Positions 22,138 to 29,861 of a DNA stretch of 31,569 nucleotides are shown in pieces; position 1 is the first letter of the stretch; each line of letters opens with the position of its first letter. The notes under the pieces were generated by a model. The model was not told the origin of the DNA. It saw only the letters and a list, made by a program, of their open reading frames with translations, and searched no databases. A program made the translations under genes and the position numbers. The stretch comes from Deferribacteres bacterium (lineage in GTDB: Bacteria > Nitrospirota > Thermodesulfovibrionia > UBA6902), in the NCBI GenBank assembly GCA_013152795.1, contig JAADFS010000172.1, forward strand, positions 1-31,569, written 5' to 3'.

Positions 22138-24780
22138 ATGGAAAGCAGAAAGATAAGACAGTTGTTCCTGGATTTCTTCAGGGAGAAAGACCATAAGGTC
22201 CTTCCGGGCTCCCCTCTCCTTCCAAAGGATGATCCATCTCTCCTTTTTACCAATGCAGGAATGGTTCAGTTCAAGTCCGTATTCCTGGGACAGGAGGACA
22301 GGCCCTGCCCGAGGGCCGTGACCGTGCAGAAATGCCTCAGGGCGGGCGGCAAGCATAACGACCTTGAAAATGTCGGCAGGACCGCAAGGCATCATACCTT
22401 TTTCGAGATGCTGGGCAACTTCTCATTCGGCGATTATTTCAAGAAAGAGGCCGCTGAGTGGGCATGGGAGTTCCTGACCGAGTGGCTTAAACTGCCGGCT
22501 GATAAACTGCAGATCACCATATATGAAAAGGATGATGAGGCCGGGGATATCTGGCGGAAGGATGTAGGCGTCCCGGCGGAGCGGATATTCAGGCTCGGAG
22601 AAAAAGACAATTTCTGGCAGATGGGAGACACGGGGCCGTGCGGGCCGTGCTCGGAGATACTGATCGACAGGGGAGCCGCGCTGGGCTGCGGCAGGCCCGG
22701 CTGCAGCGTGGGATGCGACTGCGACAGGTACCTGGAGATATGGAACCTGGTTTTCATGCAGTACAACAGGGATTCATCAGGCAGGCTCACCCCCCTGCCC
22801 AAGCCGAGCATAGACACCGGCATGGGACTGGAGAGACTTGCCGCAGTGCTGCAGGGCAAGACGAATAACTTCGACACCGACCTCTTCATTCCGATTATAA
22901 AGACCGTGGAAGGGATTTCAGGAAAGAGATACGGCTCAGACCCTGCAACCGATGTGTCCATGCGTGTGATAGCAGACCATATCAGGGCTGCGGCCTTTGT
23001 GCTTTCAGAAGGGCTGACACCCTCCAATGAAGGCAGGGGATATGTGCTCAGGAGGATTATACGAAGGGCTGCAAGGCACGGTTTTATGCTCGGCATAGAA
23101 GGGCCCTTTCTGTATAATGTGCTGGATACCGTCTATGAAATGATGTCAGGGCCGTATCCCGAACTGCTTGAAAACACCATGATGAGCAGGAAGATTCTGA
23201 GGTTTGAGGAAGAGAGGTTTGCGCACACGCTTTCTTCCGGCATGAGCGTGCTGGATAAACTCATGAATGATGTCAAATCCTCCGGAGGCGATACGATCCC
23301 CGGTGCCGAACTGTTCAAGCTCTATGATACATACGGCTTCCCCCTGGACCTCGCGCGGGACATTGCTGAGGACAACAAGCTCAGGATCGATGAGGACGGC
23401 TTCCATAAGGAAATGGAGCTCCAGAAAACAAGGGCGAGGGCCTCATGGGTCGGCGCTGAAGAAGAAGGCTCGGAGCTTTACAGGGAAATCAGGAGCCGCT
23501 TCGGCACCACAGAATTCCTCGGGTACCAGACACTGAAGGCAGAGGGTGTGGTTAATGCACTGATAAAGGACGGCGCGATTGCGGAAGAGGCAGGAGAGGG
23601 AGACAGGGTTGAAATAATAACGGACAGGACCCCGTTTTACGGCGAGTCCGGAGGCCAGGTCGGAGACACCGGAATAATAAAAACAGAAACCATGAAGGCG
23701 GAGATAGAGGACACAAGGAAATTCGGCGGCATAACCGTCCATACCGGGGTCGTAAGGAAAGGCGTGCTCAGAACAGGAGACAGGGTTCTGTTGTCCGTGG
23801 ATGAGGACAGGAGGAAAGCCGTCATGCGCAATCATACGGCCACGCACCTGCTGCATGCCGCGCTGAAGGCCGTTGTCGGCGACCACATCAAACAGGCCGG
23901 TTCACTCGTTGCGCCCGACAGGCTGAGATTCGACTTTACGCACTTCTTTGCAGTAAACGCCCGCGAGCTTAATGAGGTGGAGAATATAGTCAATGAAAAG
24001 ATAATACAGGACATGCCCGTCGAGGTCTCGGAGACATCGCTTGATGAGGCTGTGGAAAGCGGGGTCACTGCGCTTTTCGGTGAGAAATACGGTGAGCGCG
24101 TGAGGGTCGTAAGGGCAGGGGATTTCACCGCCGAGCTCTGCGGCGGAACGCACTGCCGTGCCACGGGTGAAATAGGCCCCTTTATGATCATTTCCGAAGG
24201 CAGCGTTGCAGCCGGCATAAGGAGGATAGAGGCCGTCACCGGGTTTTCAGCGCTTGAGCTTATCAGGCGGCGTGAGACAGAGCTGAAAAAGGCGGCGGAG
24301 CTGCTGCGGGTCGGGGAACTGAATGTCGCCGAGAAGGTCGGAAAGATCATCAATGACCTGAAACAGACCGAGAAGGAACTTGAGAAAATCAAGCACAGGG
24401 CGGCGACTGAAGATGCAGGCAAAATCCTCGAGCAGGCCGTGGAGATAGACAGTGTAAAGGTTCTTGCCTACAGGACCAGCGGCCTGGACATGAAGGCATT
24501 GAGACATCTTGCCGACACACTGAAGAACAGGATCGGTTCGGGCGTGATAGTCCTTGGATCTGGATCGCAGTCGGACGGCCAGGCATATTACGTCTCCGCG
24601 GTCACGAAAGACCTTGTTCCGCGCCTTAACGCAGGAGAAATCCTCAAGGCCGTAACCGGTGGAAAGGGCGGCGGCAGGCCTGACATGGCCCAGGGCGGGA
24701 CAAAGGATGCAGCGGGCCTGGACAAGGCAATACGCTCTGTTAGTGATATAATAAAAGAAAGGATGCAACAGCAACACTGA
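22138..24780 (+). CDS. alaS: Alanine--tRNA ligase
   Basis: 880 residues, full length. Charges tRNA-Ala and clears mischarged Ser/Gly. Class II catalytic core at the N-terminus (LFTNAGMVQFKSVFLG, RHHTFFEMLGNFSFGDYFK, GDTGPCGPCSEI, STPSNEGRGYVLRRI-like stretch), editing domain with HTATHLLHAAL and CGGTHCRATGEIG (zinc ligands present), and a C-terminal DHHA1/C-Ala domain ending in GGKGGGRPDMAQGG. ATG 22138 matches the family N-terminus; the start lies immediately after a repeat copy and lacks a normal Shine-Dalgarno sequence (only GGAAAA 9-14 nt upstream). Confidence 0.98.
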   Translation: MESRKIRQLFLDFFREKDHKVLPGSPLLPKDDPSLLFTNAGMVQFKSVFLGQEDRPCPRAVTVQKCLRAGGKHNDLENVGRTARHHTFFEMLGNFSFGDYFKKEAAEWAWEFLTEWLKLPADKLQITIYEKDDEAGDIWRKDVGVPAERIFRLGEKDNFWQMGDTGPCGPCSEILIDRGAALGCGRPGCSVGCDCDRYLEIWNLVFMQYNRDSSGRLTPLPKPSIDTGMGLERLAAVLQGKTNNFDTDLFIPIIKTVEGISGKRYGSDPATDVSMRVIADHIRAAAFVLSEGLTPSNEGRGYVLRRIIRRAARHGFMLGIEGPFLYNVLDTVYEMMSGPYPELLENTMMSRKILRFEEERFAHTLSSGMSVLDKLMNDVKSSGGDTIPGAELFKLYDTYGFPLDLARDIAEDNKLRIDEDGFHKEMELQKTRARASWVGAEEEGSELYREIRSRFGTTEFLGYQTLKAEGVVNALIKDGAIAEEAGEGDRVEIITDRTPFYGESGGQVGDTGIIKTETMKAEIEDTRKFGGITVHTGVVRKGVLRTGDRVLLSVDEDRRKAVMRNHTATHLLHAALKAVVGDHIKQAGSLVAPDRLRFDFTHFFAVNARELNEVENIVNEKIIQDMPVEVSETSLDEAVESGVTALFGEKYGERVRVVRAGDFTAELCGGTHCRATGEIGPFMIISEGSVAAGIRRIEAVTGFSALELIRRRETELKKAAELLRVGELNVAEKVGKIINDLKQTEKELEKIKHRAATEDAGKILEQAVEIDSVKVLAYRTSGLDMKALRHLADTLKNRIGSGVIVLGSGSQSDGQAYYVSAVTKDLVPRLNAGEILKAVTGGKGGGRPDMAQGGTKDAAGLDKAIRSVSDIIKERMQQQH

Positions 24781-24786
24781 TTTTGT

Positions 24787-24810
24787 ATAAACCTTAATGT
24801 TGCATAAACG
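24787..24810 (+). repeat. Dispersed repeat, end module
   Basis: AACCTTAATGTTGCATAAAC just downstream of alaS and upstream of the phasin-like gene. No hairpin module follows. Confidence 0.6.
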
Positions 24811-24827
24811 CGGCAAGGGAGGGCATC

Positions 24828-25148
24828 ATGAACATCAATGAGATCATACACAAGACATTAATGGTGGGAATAGGCGTGCCGGAGAAGATCAAGGAACTGG
24901 TTGATGAGCTTGTGAAAAAGGGTGAACTTAGCGAGTCACAGGGGGCCAGGCTTGTGAAGGAATGCTCGGAAAAGGTCGCCAGGTCGGGCGAGGACATCAG
25001 CAAGGCCATAACGGATATTATCAACAAGACACTGGAGAAAATGAACATACCCACCAGGGATGAGGTTGACGAGCTCAAGAAGAAATTAAGAGCACTCTCC
25101 ACGAGAGTCAAGAAACTCGAAGACGCCTCAAAGGGCAGTGAATCATAA
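24828..25148 (+). CDS. Phasin-like small coiled-coil protein
   Basis: 106 residues, helical throughout. Opens with INEIIHKTLMVGIGVPEKIKELVDELVKKGEL, a pattern seen in phasin/PhaF-like proteins encoded next to UbiB-type kinases, and ends with a heptad-rich coiled coil (RDEVDELKKKLRALSTRVKKLE). GGGAGGG precedes ATG 24828. Granule or membrane surface binding is plausible by family, not shown; no PHA synthase is in the window. It is followed after 49 nt by the UbiB-type gene. Confidence 0.75.
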   Translation: MNINEIIHKTLMVGIGVPEKIKELVDELVKKGELSESQGARLVKECSEKVARSGEDISKAITDIINKTLEKMNIPTRDEVDELKKKLRALSTRVKKLEDASKGSES

Positions 25149-25160
25149 TCCCGATGCCCC

Positions 25161-25197
25161 GTAAACAGGGCAGGTAGACCTGCCGGAAAACAACCTG
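25161..25197 (+). repeat. Dispersed repeat ending at the ubiB-like start codon
   Basis: Hairpin GGCAGG-TAGA-CCTGCC (25169-25184) followed by GGAAAACAACCTG and then ATG 25198. The sixth stem pair is G-C here against A-T in the alaS copy, a compensated change. Confidence 0.65.
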
Positions 25198-26904
25198 ATG
25201 GGTATTACACGTTTCGTAAGATACTGGCACACATACAGGAACATCACCCGCATAAGACATATCGTCAATGTTTTCCTTAAGCACGGCTTCGGGCAGTTCA
25301 TCGAACAGTTGAATCTTCACCGTTTTATTCCCCTCAGGAAGAGGCTGAAGATCCTTGCCAGATGGCAGGAGATTGAAAAACACACCATTCCCCAGAGACT
25401 GAGGATGGCATTCAGTGAACTGGGGCCTTCATTCATCAAACTCGCCCAGTTGCTCGCTTCAAGGCCGGACCTGATAACAACCGAGTACGCCGACGAATTC
25501 AAAAAGCTTCAGGACAAGGTGCCCCCCTTCCCCCCTGAAAAGGCAAGGGAGACCATTGAATCCGAGTTCAACGTGGCGGTGGATGAGATATTTTCCGAAT
25601 TCGACGATACACCGGTGGCCGCCGCCTCAATAGCCCAGGTTCACAATGCGGTGCTCAAATCAGGGGAAAAGGTGATCGTGAAGGTGCAGAGGCCGGGTAT
25701 CCGCGAAATAATAGAGACAGATATATCCATCCTGGCCACCATCGCAAGGCTCATGGTGAAATATATTCCCGAGAGCAGGCTCTTTGATCCTGAAGGGATA
25801 GTGGACAGATTCGGCAGGACGGTGAAAAAGGAACTGGACTTTGTCGTGGAGGCAAAGAATGCAATGCGGTTCAAGAGAAACTTTGCTGGCAACAAGTATA
25901 TCCATATTCCGGCTGTCTACACGCAGTTCCTGTCATCCAGGGTACTTGTCATGGAAAGAATCGAGGGTGTCAGGATCGATGACATTGAAGGCATAGAGGC
26001 CATCGGTGCTGACAGGCATGAGCTTGCAAAGAGGGGGGTGGACGCCTACTTCAAGATGATATTTGAAGACGGTTTCTTCCATGCGGACCCGCACCCGGGC
26101 AATATCTTCGTCATGCCCGACGGCCGGATAGGTCTCATGGATTTCGGCATAGTCGGTTGGCTGACCCCTGAGCTCATGGACAACATAGCAAGGGCGTTTC
26201 TGGCCGTGATGAACAAGAAGTTCGACCAGCTTGTGGACCTGTACATAGAACTCGGCCTTGTAAGCGAGGAAGTGGATGTCGATGCATTCAAGAATGACTT
26301 CAGGGCCGACCTGATTGATCTCCTTGAACCCCTGTACGACCTGACGATTTCCGAGGTCAACTTTCCGGAATATCTCGAGGCCATGACACATCTTGTAATC
26401 AAATACGGGCTGAAGGTGCCCTCCGACCTGTTGCTCATGAACAAGACCATAATCATAGTCGACAACATCGGCAGGGAACTCGACCCTGACTTCAATCTCA
26501 TGTCCGCGGCAGAGCCGTATGCAGCAAAGCTCGTGGAACGGCGCATAAGCCCGCAGAGAATCCTCAGCCGGACAAAGGACAACCTCGCTGAGATCGGTGA
26601 CATCATGATAAGCACACCACGCCAGATGAACAGGCTGCTGAGGAAAGTAATGAGAGACGAGCTGAGCGTAAAGGTGAATCACATAGGCATGGACAAGCTG
26701 ATAACGGACATAGACCGTTCCGGCAACCGTCTTGCTTTCAGTATAGTGGTCGCCGCCATTATTGTAGGCTCATCCATGCTCGTGCAATCCGATATCGGCG
26801 GCAAGATACTGGGGGTGCCGAGCATGGGGGTGATAGGGTTCCTGGTGGCCTTTCTGCTCGGTCTGCGCCTGCTGATATCAATCATAAAATCAGGACACCT
26901 GTAA
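25198..26904 (+). CDS. UbiB/ABC1 (AarF) family atypical kinase
   Basis: 568 residues. Membrane-associated protein-kinase-like family linked to isoprenoid quinone synthesis. Motifs: LGPSFIKLAQLLASRPDLI (KxGQ-type), PVAAASIAQVHNAVL (the A-rich loop), VIVKVQRPGI (Lys), FFHADPHPGNIFVMPDGR, and IGLMDFGIVG (DFG). Two hydrophobic segments at the C-terminus (about 520-565) anchor it. No ubiquinone or menaquinone genes are nearby, so the exact substrate pathway is unclear. Ribosome binding site is poor; see the repeat just before the ATG. Confidence 0.92.
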   Translation: MGITRFVRYWHTYRNITRIRHIVNVFLKHGFGQFIEQLNLHRFIPLRKRLKILARWQEIEKHTIPQRLRMAFSELGPSFIKLAQLLASRPDLITTEYADEFKKLQDKVPPFPPEKARETIESEFNVAVDEIFSEFDDTPVAAASIAQVHNAVLKSGEKVIVKVQRPGIREIIETDISILATIARLMVKYIPESRLFDPEGIVDRFGRTVKKELDFVVEAKNAMRFKRNFAGNKYIHIPAVYTQFLSSRVLVMERIEGVRIDDIEGIEAIGADRHELAKRGVDAYFKMIFEDGFFHADPHPGNIFVMPDGRIGLMDFGIVGWLTPELMDNIARAFLAVMNKKFDQLVDLYIELGLVSEEVDVDAFKNDFRADLIDLLEPLYDLTISEVNFPEYLEAMTHLVIKYGLKVPSDLLLMNKTIIIVDNIGRELDPDFNLMSAAEPYAAKLVERRISPQRILSRTKDNLAEIGDIMISTPRQMNRLLRKVMRDELSVKVNHIGMDKLITDIDRSGNRLAFSIVVAAIIVGSSMLVQSDIGGKILGVPSMGVIGFLVAFLLGLRLLISIIKSGHL

Positions 26905-26913
26905 GACCTTAAA

Positions 26914-26940
26914 ATAAACCTTAATGTTGCATAAACGGGG
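26914..26940 (+). repeat. Dispersed repeat, end module
   Basis: AACCTTAATGTTGCATAAAC followed by GGGGCAAGGCAGGCGATG, downstream of the ubiB-like gene. Confidence 0.6.
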
Positions 26941-26968
26941 CAAGGCAGGCGATGTTTTTTTGCTAAAG

Positions 26969-27023
26969 TGTCGGTGCCGGTGTTGAGTGTCGGTAAAAAA
27001 CCTCACTGACACCTGACACTGAA
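26969..27023 (+). repeat. Imperfect inverted repeat before the HepT-like gene
   Basis: AGTGTCGGTG-type units on the left pair with ACTGACACCTGACACT on the right around an A-rich centre. It is similar in design to the leader before osmC (AGTGTAAGTG units and CACCTGCACC). Confidence 0.45.
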
Positions 27024-27054
27024 CAACAGGACATTTTTCACGGAGGTGAAGCTT

Positions 27055-27499
27055 ATGACAATAGACGAACTGAAACAGTTCTGCAACGCGGAGTTTAAAA
27101 ACATCGAGAGGATCGTGGATGAGCTTTTTTCCGTCTACAGGCCGGAAAAGACCGAATACACCGTTGCCGAGCAGGCGGCTATCGGCGCTCGGCGCGCTTA
27201 TCATGAACATATACAGCGGTGTCGAGAACATATTAAAGCAGATGCTTATATACGACAAGCTCGATGTGCATGATTCACCGGAGTGGCATGAAAAGGTGCT
27301 CATAAAATCCGGCGAGATCGGCATCCTCCCACCTGATCTCTTTCAACTGCTTTCCAAATATCTTTCCTTCAGGAACTATTTCATATATGCATATATCTTC
27401 AACATCAAATGGGAAGACATGAAGGGACTCGTTGAGGCGATCAGGGATGTGCTTGCAAAATTCAGGCATGAGGTGGATGATTACCTTCAGACCATCTGA
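27055..27499 (+). pseudogene. HepT-like (HEPN fold) ribonuclease toxin-type gene, frameshifted
   Basis: ATG 27055 has GGAGG 8 nt upstream. Frame one gives MTIDELKQFCNAEFKNIERI to about VAEQAAI, then continues in the next frame as ALGALIMNIYSGVENILKQML to KFRHEVDDYLQTI at the TGA 27497-27499. Removing one G/C near 27183-27186 joins them into a protein of about 147 residues that fits the HepT-like pattern (RALGxLxHDFYNGxE, then EWHKxLL, YLGFRHxxxxxYGF). The HEPN R-x4-6-H motif reads RNYFIYAY, with the His replaced, so even the repaired protein may be inactive. No intact nucleotidyltransferase partner follows. Could be an assembly error rather than decay. Confidence 0.65.
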
Positions 27500-27528
27500 T
27501 ATGATATATCGGTGCGTCTCGTTAGGAT

Positions 27529-27568
27529 AAAGGAGATTCATATGAAGGTTAACCCTAATGTTGCATAA
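27529..27568 (+). other. Ribosome binding site and start codon of a truncated ORF, interrupted by a repeat
   Basis: AAAGGAG (27529-27535), 6-nt spacer and ATG 27542 give a good initiation site, but the frame reads only MKVNPNVA before TAA, and the dispersed repeat begins at about 27551. It looks like the 5' end of a gene that was cut by the repeat, 42 nt after the HepT-like stop, where a partner gene would be expected. Confidence 0.4.
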
Positions 27569-27634
27569 AGGCAGGAGAGCCTGCCCGCTGGCGGTATTTT
27601 TACGCCACTGTAAGGTTTATGCAAGATTAAGATA
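27551..27634 (+). repeat. Complete 84-bp MITE-like element with terminal inverted repeats
   Basis: Left end AACCCTAATGTTGCATAAA (27551-27569) and right end TTTATGCAAGATTAAGATA (27616-27634) are inverted repeats agreeing at 15 of 19 positions. Inside are the hairpin GGCAGG-AGAG-CCTGCC (27570-27585) and the GGCGGTATTTTTACGCCAC module. This is the only copy in the window with both ends, and defines the family. Confidence 0.7.
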
Positions 27635-27735
27635 TAGACATCATAACGAAATAGCAAAAACTTTTCAAAAAGGCAAATGACTCAAGAGCAGAGAAAGGAC
27701 AAAAGCTTTTGTAAGGAACTGTCGTAAACATGAAA

Positions 27736-27744
27736 TGCTATAAT
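27736..27744 (+). promoter_or_regulatory. Extended -10 promoter for the small antitoxin-like gene
   Basis: TGCTATAAT, a perfect TATAAT with the TGn extension, 30 nt before ATG 27774. No good -35 box, as is allowed for extended -10 promoters. Confidence 0.5.
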
Positions 27745-27773
27745 ATAAAAACTGAATCTTAGAGGTGAAGATT

Positions 27774-27980
27774 ATGGCTGTTAAAACCCTGAGAATGCCT
27801 GAAGATGCTATTGTAAATATGCTTAAAGCCCTGCCGAAGTCCGACATAATAGATATTTTTTACAGGACAGTTGTGGAAAGCGATGTTTCTCCGCTTACGC
27901 GACATGAAAGGGAAGATATCAGAAAAAGCAGAAAAGAATTTGAAAAGGGCACGACCGTTAAATGGGCAGATTTAAAATAG
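27774..27980 (+). CDS. Small antitoxin-like protein, no toxin partner seen
   Basis: 68 residues from ATG 27774 with AGAGGTG 6 nt upstream. The C-terminus RKSRKEFEKGTTVKWADLK resembles the tail of RelB/ParD-type antitoxins (EF-x-x-G-x-x-V-x-W-x-x-L), and the N-terminus could form a small dimerisation domain. No RelE/ParE-type toxin is encoded in the following 150 nt. It is probably an orphan or solitary regulator. Family assignment is by pattern only. Confidence 0.55.
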   Translation: MAVKTLRMPEDAIVNMLKALPKSDIIDIFYRTVVESDVSPLTRHEREDIRKSRKEFEKGTTVKWADLK

Positions 27981-28059
27981 AGTTCTCAAAGGGGAGGGGA
28001 AACAGGATTTCATTCAGCACCCTGACGACTGCACCATGAACTCTGAACTCAGTTCACCC

Positions 28060-28094
28060 GCAGGCTCTCCTGCACATCTATGCAACATTAAGAT
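28060..28094 (-). repeat. Dispersed repeat copy (hairpin plus end module)
   Basis: On the minus strand, ATCTTAATGTTGCATAGAT is followed by GTGCAGGAGAGCCTGCGG, with the perfect hairpin GCAGG-AGAG-CCTGC. It lies in the convergent gap between the antitoxin-like gene and the exonuclease gene. Confidence 0.6.
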
Positions 28095-28134
28095 TTATTG
28101 GGAAAAATAAAGTGGTTTTTTAATTGATAACCCA

Positions 28135-28818
28135 TCAACCACCCGGTGAAAACTTCACGAATTTCTCCCAGTACTCGTACAGCTCCTTTGTTGCATGCAG
28201 GTCACCCGCGCAGTATCTGGCGATTGTGAGATACTGCCCCTGTCTGAAAAGCTCTGGAACCTCGTGCCCTGTAACGCCCTCACCTTTCGGGCTCTTTATG
28301 CCGAACGCCCTGCACCACATGTGGAGGCTGAATTTTTTCCGGACAGACCCGTAGAATGTCAGCACGTCAATCAGGTCGCAGTGCGAGAGGTTGTAACGGT
28401 TGGGCATGAGTTCCTTGGTCGGCTGGATCTTATGGATCGCAGAGCGCAGTATAAGAAACGGCGCGTCAAACCCCCTGCCGTTGAACGTTATTATCTGGTC
28501 ATAATACTTCACTGCATCCCAGAACCTTCTCAGTATCCCCGCCTCGGTGTCCGCGACATATTCGATTCCCTCCTCTTCAAGGGGCTCCTGCGGGACCCCG
28601 GGGGACTGGTAATACACCGCTCCCCTGTTCGTATCAGGGTTGAGCATCCCGATTGCAACGATCTCACCGGTCAGGGGCGAAAACCCGAGCCCTTCCTTGG
28701 CTGCCTTGATGTCCTCTTCTGTTTCCGCGAACTTCAGAATATACTCCTTGGATGCCTCGTCAAAGGAGTCAAAATCTTTCCCGATGGTCTCAATGTCTAT
28801 GACGATTTTTTTGGACAT
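28135..28818 (-). CDS. 3'-5' exonuclease, PolB-like DEDDy family
   Basis: 227 residues. Predicted RNase H-like exonuclease with VIDIETIG (Asp8, Glu10), the exo II motif ITFNGRGFDAPFL (Asp118), and the exo III motif YCAGD (Tyr202, Asp206). Belongs to the stand-alone PolB-exonuclease-like group; substrate unknown. ATG 28818 (MSKKIVIDIE) is preferred over 28833 because the conserved strand starts immediately. No clear ribosome binding site. It is divergent from porG. Confidence 0.85.
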   Translation of the reverse strand: MSKKIVIDIETIGKDFDSFDEASKEYILKFAETEEDIKAAKEGLGFSPLTGEIVAIGMLNPDTNRGAVYYQSPGVPQEPLEEEGIEYVADTEAGILRRFWDAVKYYDQIITFNGRGFDAPFLILRSAIHKIQPTKELMPNRYNLSHCDLIDVLTFYGSVRKKFSLHMWCRAFGIKSPKGEGVTGHEVPELFRQGQYLTIARYCAGDLHATKELYEYWEKFVKFSPGG

Positions 28819-28963
28819 ACAACGTTTTAACATGTTTCAACCAAAAGATGCAATGAGCCCTCAGCCGGCCGCTCCACCCTGGATTGCCGCACGGGAGGCT
28901 CATCTGCTTGAAAATAACATCAAATTTAAGCTATAGTAACGTCCGAGTCTTTGATTGATATGA

Positions 28964-28972
28964 TGTTATAAT
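28964..28972 (+). promoter_or_regulatory. Extended -10 promoter of porGDAB
   Basis: TGTTATAAT: perfect TATAAT (28967-28972) with TGn ahead, 24 nt before the porG ATG. No consensus -35 at the right distance. Confidence 0.5.
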
Positions 28973-28995
28973 CAGAAGCATTTCGGAGGATCAAA

Positions 28996-29571
28996 ATGGA
29001 AAAAACAATAGAGATTCGCTGGCACGGCCGCGGGGGCCAGGGAACGGTTACAGCCGCAAAGGTACTGGCCGATGCATGCCTGAGCGGGGGGAGGCACGTG
29101 CAGGCCTTTCCGGAATACGGCCCTGAGAGGGCGGGCGCGCCGCTGAGGGCATATAACAGGATAAGTGATCATGTCATAAGAATGTACTGCCCTGTTCTTC
29201 ATCCGAATGTGATCTGCATTGCAGACGCTACCCTTATTGACGGAATAAATGTCACCGAGGGCGCGCGGGAGGACAGCATATTCGTCGTCAACACATCAAA
29301 GGACCCCAAAGAGATAAGGGAAAAGCTCAATGCGAAACCAACCCAGAAGGTGTTCACTGTTGATGCCACAAAGATCGCACTCGAATGCATCGGCCGGGCG
29401 CTTCCGAATGCCTCGATGCTCGGGGCCGTCTCCAAGGCCACAGGGATTGTATCAATGGATGTACTCCTTGAGAACGTGAAAAAGAGTTTCGGGAAAAAAT
29501 TTTCCCAGAAGATCATTGACGGCAACCTCGAGGCAACGAAGCGCGGTTATGAGGAGGTAATAGAAGGATGA
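28996..29571 (+). CDS. porG: Pyruvate:ferredoxin oxidoreductase, gamma subunit
   Basis: 191 residues. Gamma subunit of the 2-oxoacid:acceptor oxidoreductase family, which oxidises pyruvate with CoA to acetyl-CoA and CO2 and reduces ferredoxin. Typical opening EIRWHGRGGQGTVTAAKVLA, then FPEYGPERAGAPLRAYNRIS and LPNASMLGAVSKATGIV. GGAGGA 5 nt before ATG. Its stop overlaps the porD start (ATGA). First gene of the four-subunit operon; substrate (pyruvate rather than another oxoacid) is inferred from subunit order and similarity. Confidence 0.93.
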   Translation: MEKTIEIRWHGRGGQGTVTAAKVLADACLSGGRHVQAFPEYGPERAGAPLRAYNRISDHVIRMYCPVLHPNVICIADATLIDGINVTEGAREDSIFVVNTSKDPKEIREKLNAKPTQKVFTVDATKIALECIGRALPNASMLGAVSKATGIVSMDVLLENVKKSFGKKFSQKIIDGNLEATKRGYEEVIEG

Positions 29572-29861
29572 AAGAACCATTATGGAAAAAACTCACGCCA
29601 GGCTCTGTTATCCTGGAGCCGGGAAGCTCGGCAAAGTTCAAGACAGGCTCATGGAGGTCCATGAGGCCCAGGTGGATAGAAGAGAACTGCATACAATGCC
29701 TCTTTTGCTGGATATACTGTCCCGACATGTCTGTGATCGTGGAGGACGGCAAAAGGAAAGATTTCAATTATGATTACTGCAAGGGGTGCGGCATATGCGC
29801 CCTTGAGTGCCCGGGCAAGAAGGGCAACAAGGCTATCGTCATGGAAAAGGAGGGCAACTGA
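29568..29861 (+). CDS. porD: Pyruvate:ferredoxin oxidoreductase, delta (2x[4Fe-4S]) subunit
   Basis: 97 residues. Ferredoxin-like electron-transfer subunit with two 4Fe-4S motifs: CIQCLFCWIYCP and CKGCGICALECP. N-terminal LTPGSVILEPGSSAKFKTGSWR is typical of PorD. It overlaps porG by 4 bases and its TGA overlaps the porA ATG by one base (TGATG), so translation is coupled. Confidence 0.94.
   Translation: MKEPLWKKLTPGSVILEPGSSAKFKTGSWRSMRPRWIEENCIQCLFCWIYCPDMSVIVEDGKRKDFNYDYCKGCGICALECPGKKGNKAIVMEKEGN

Noticed and set aside
25933..26682. 249-codon minus-strand open frame
   Set aside because: Antisense shadow of the UbiB-type kinase gene, which has clear kinase motifs.
2711..28094. CRISPR array from the repeated modules
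   Set aside because: Copies are hundreds to thousands of bases apart, vary in length and orientation and have no regular spacers; no cas genes.
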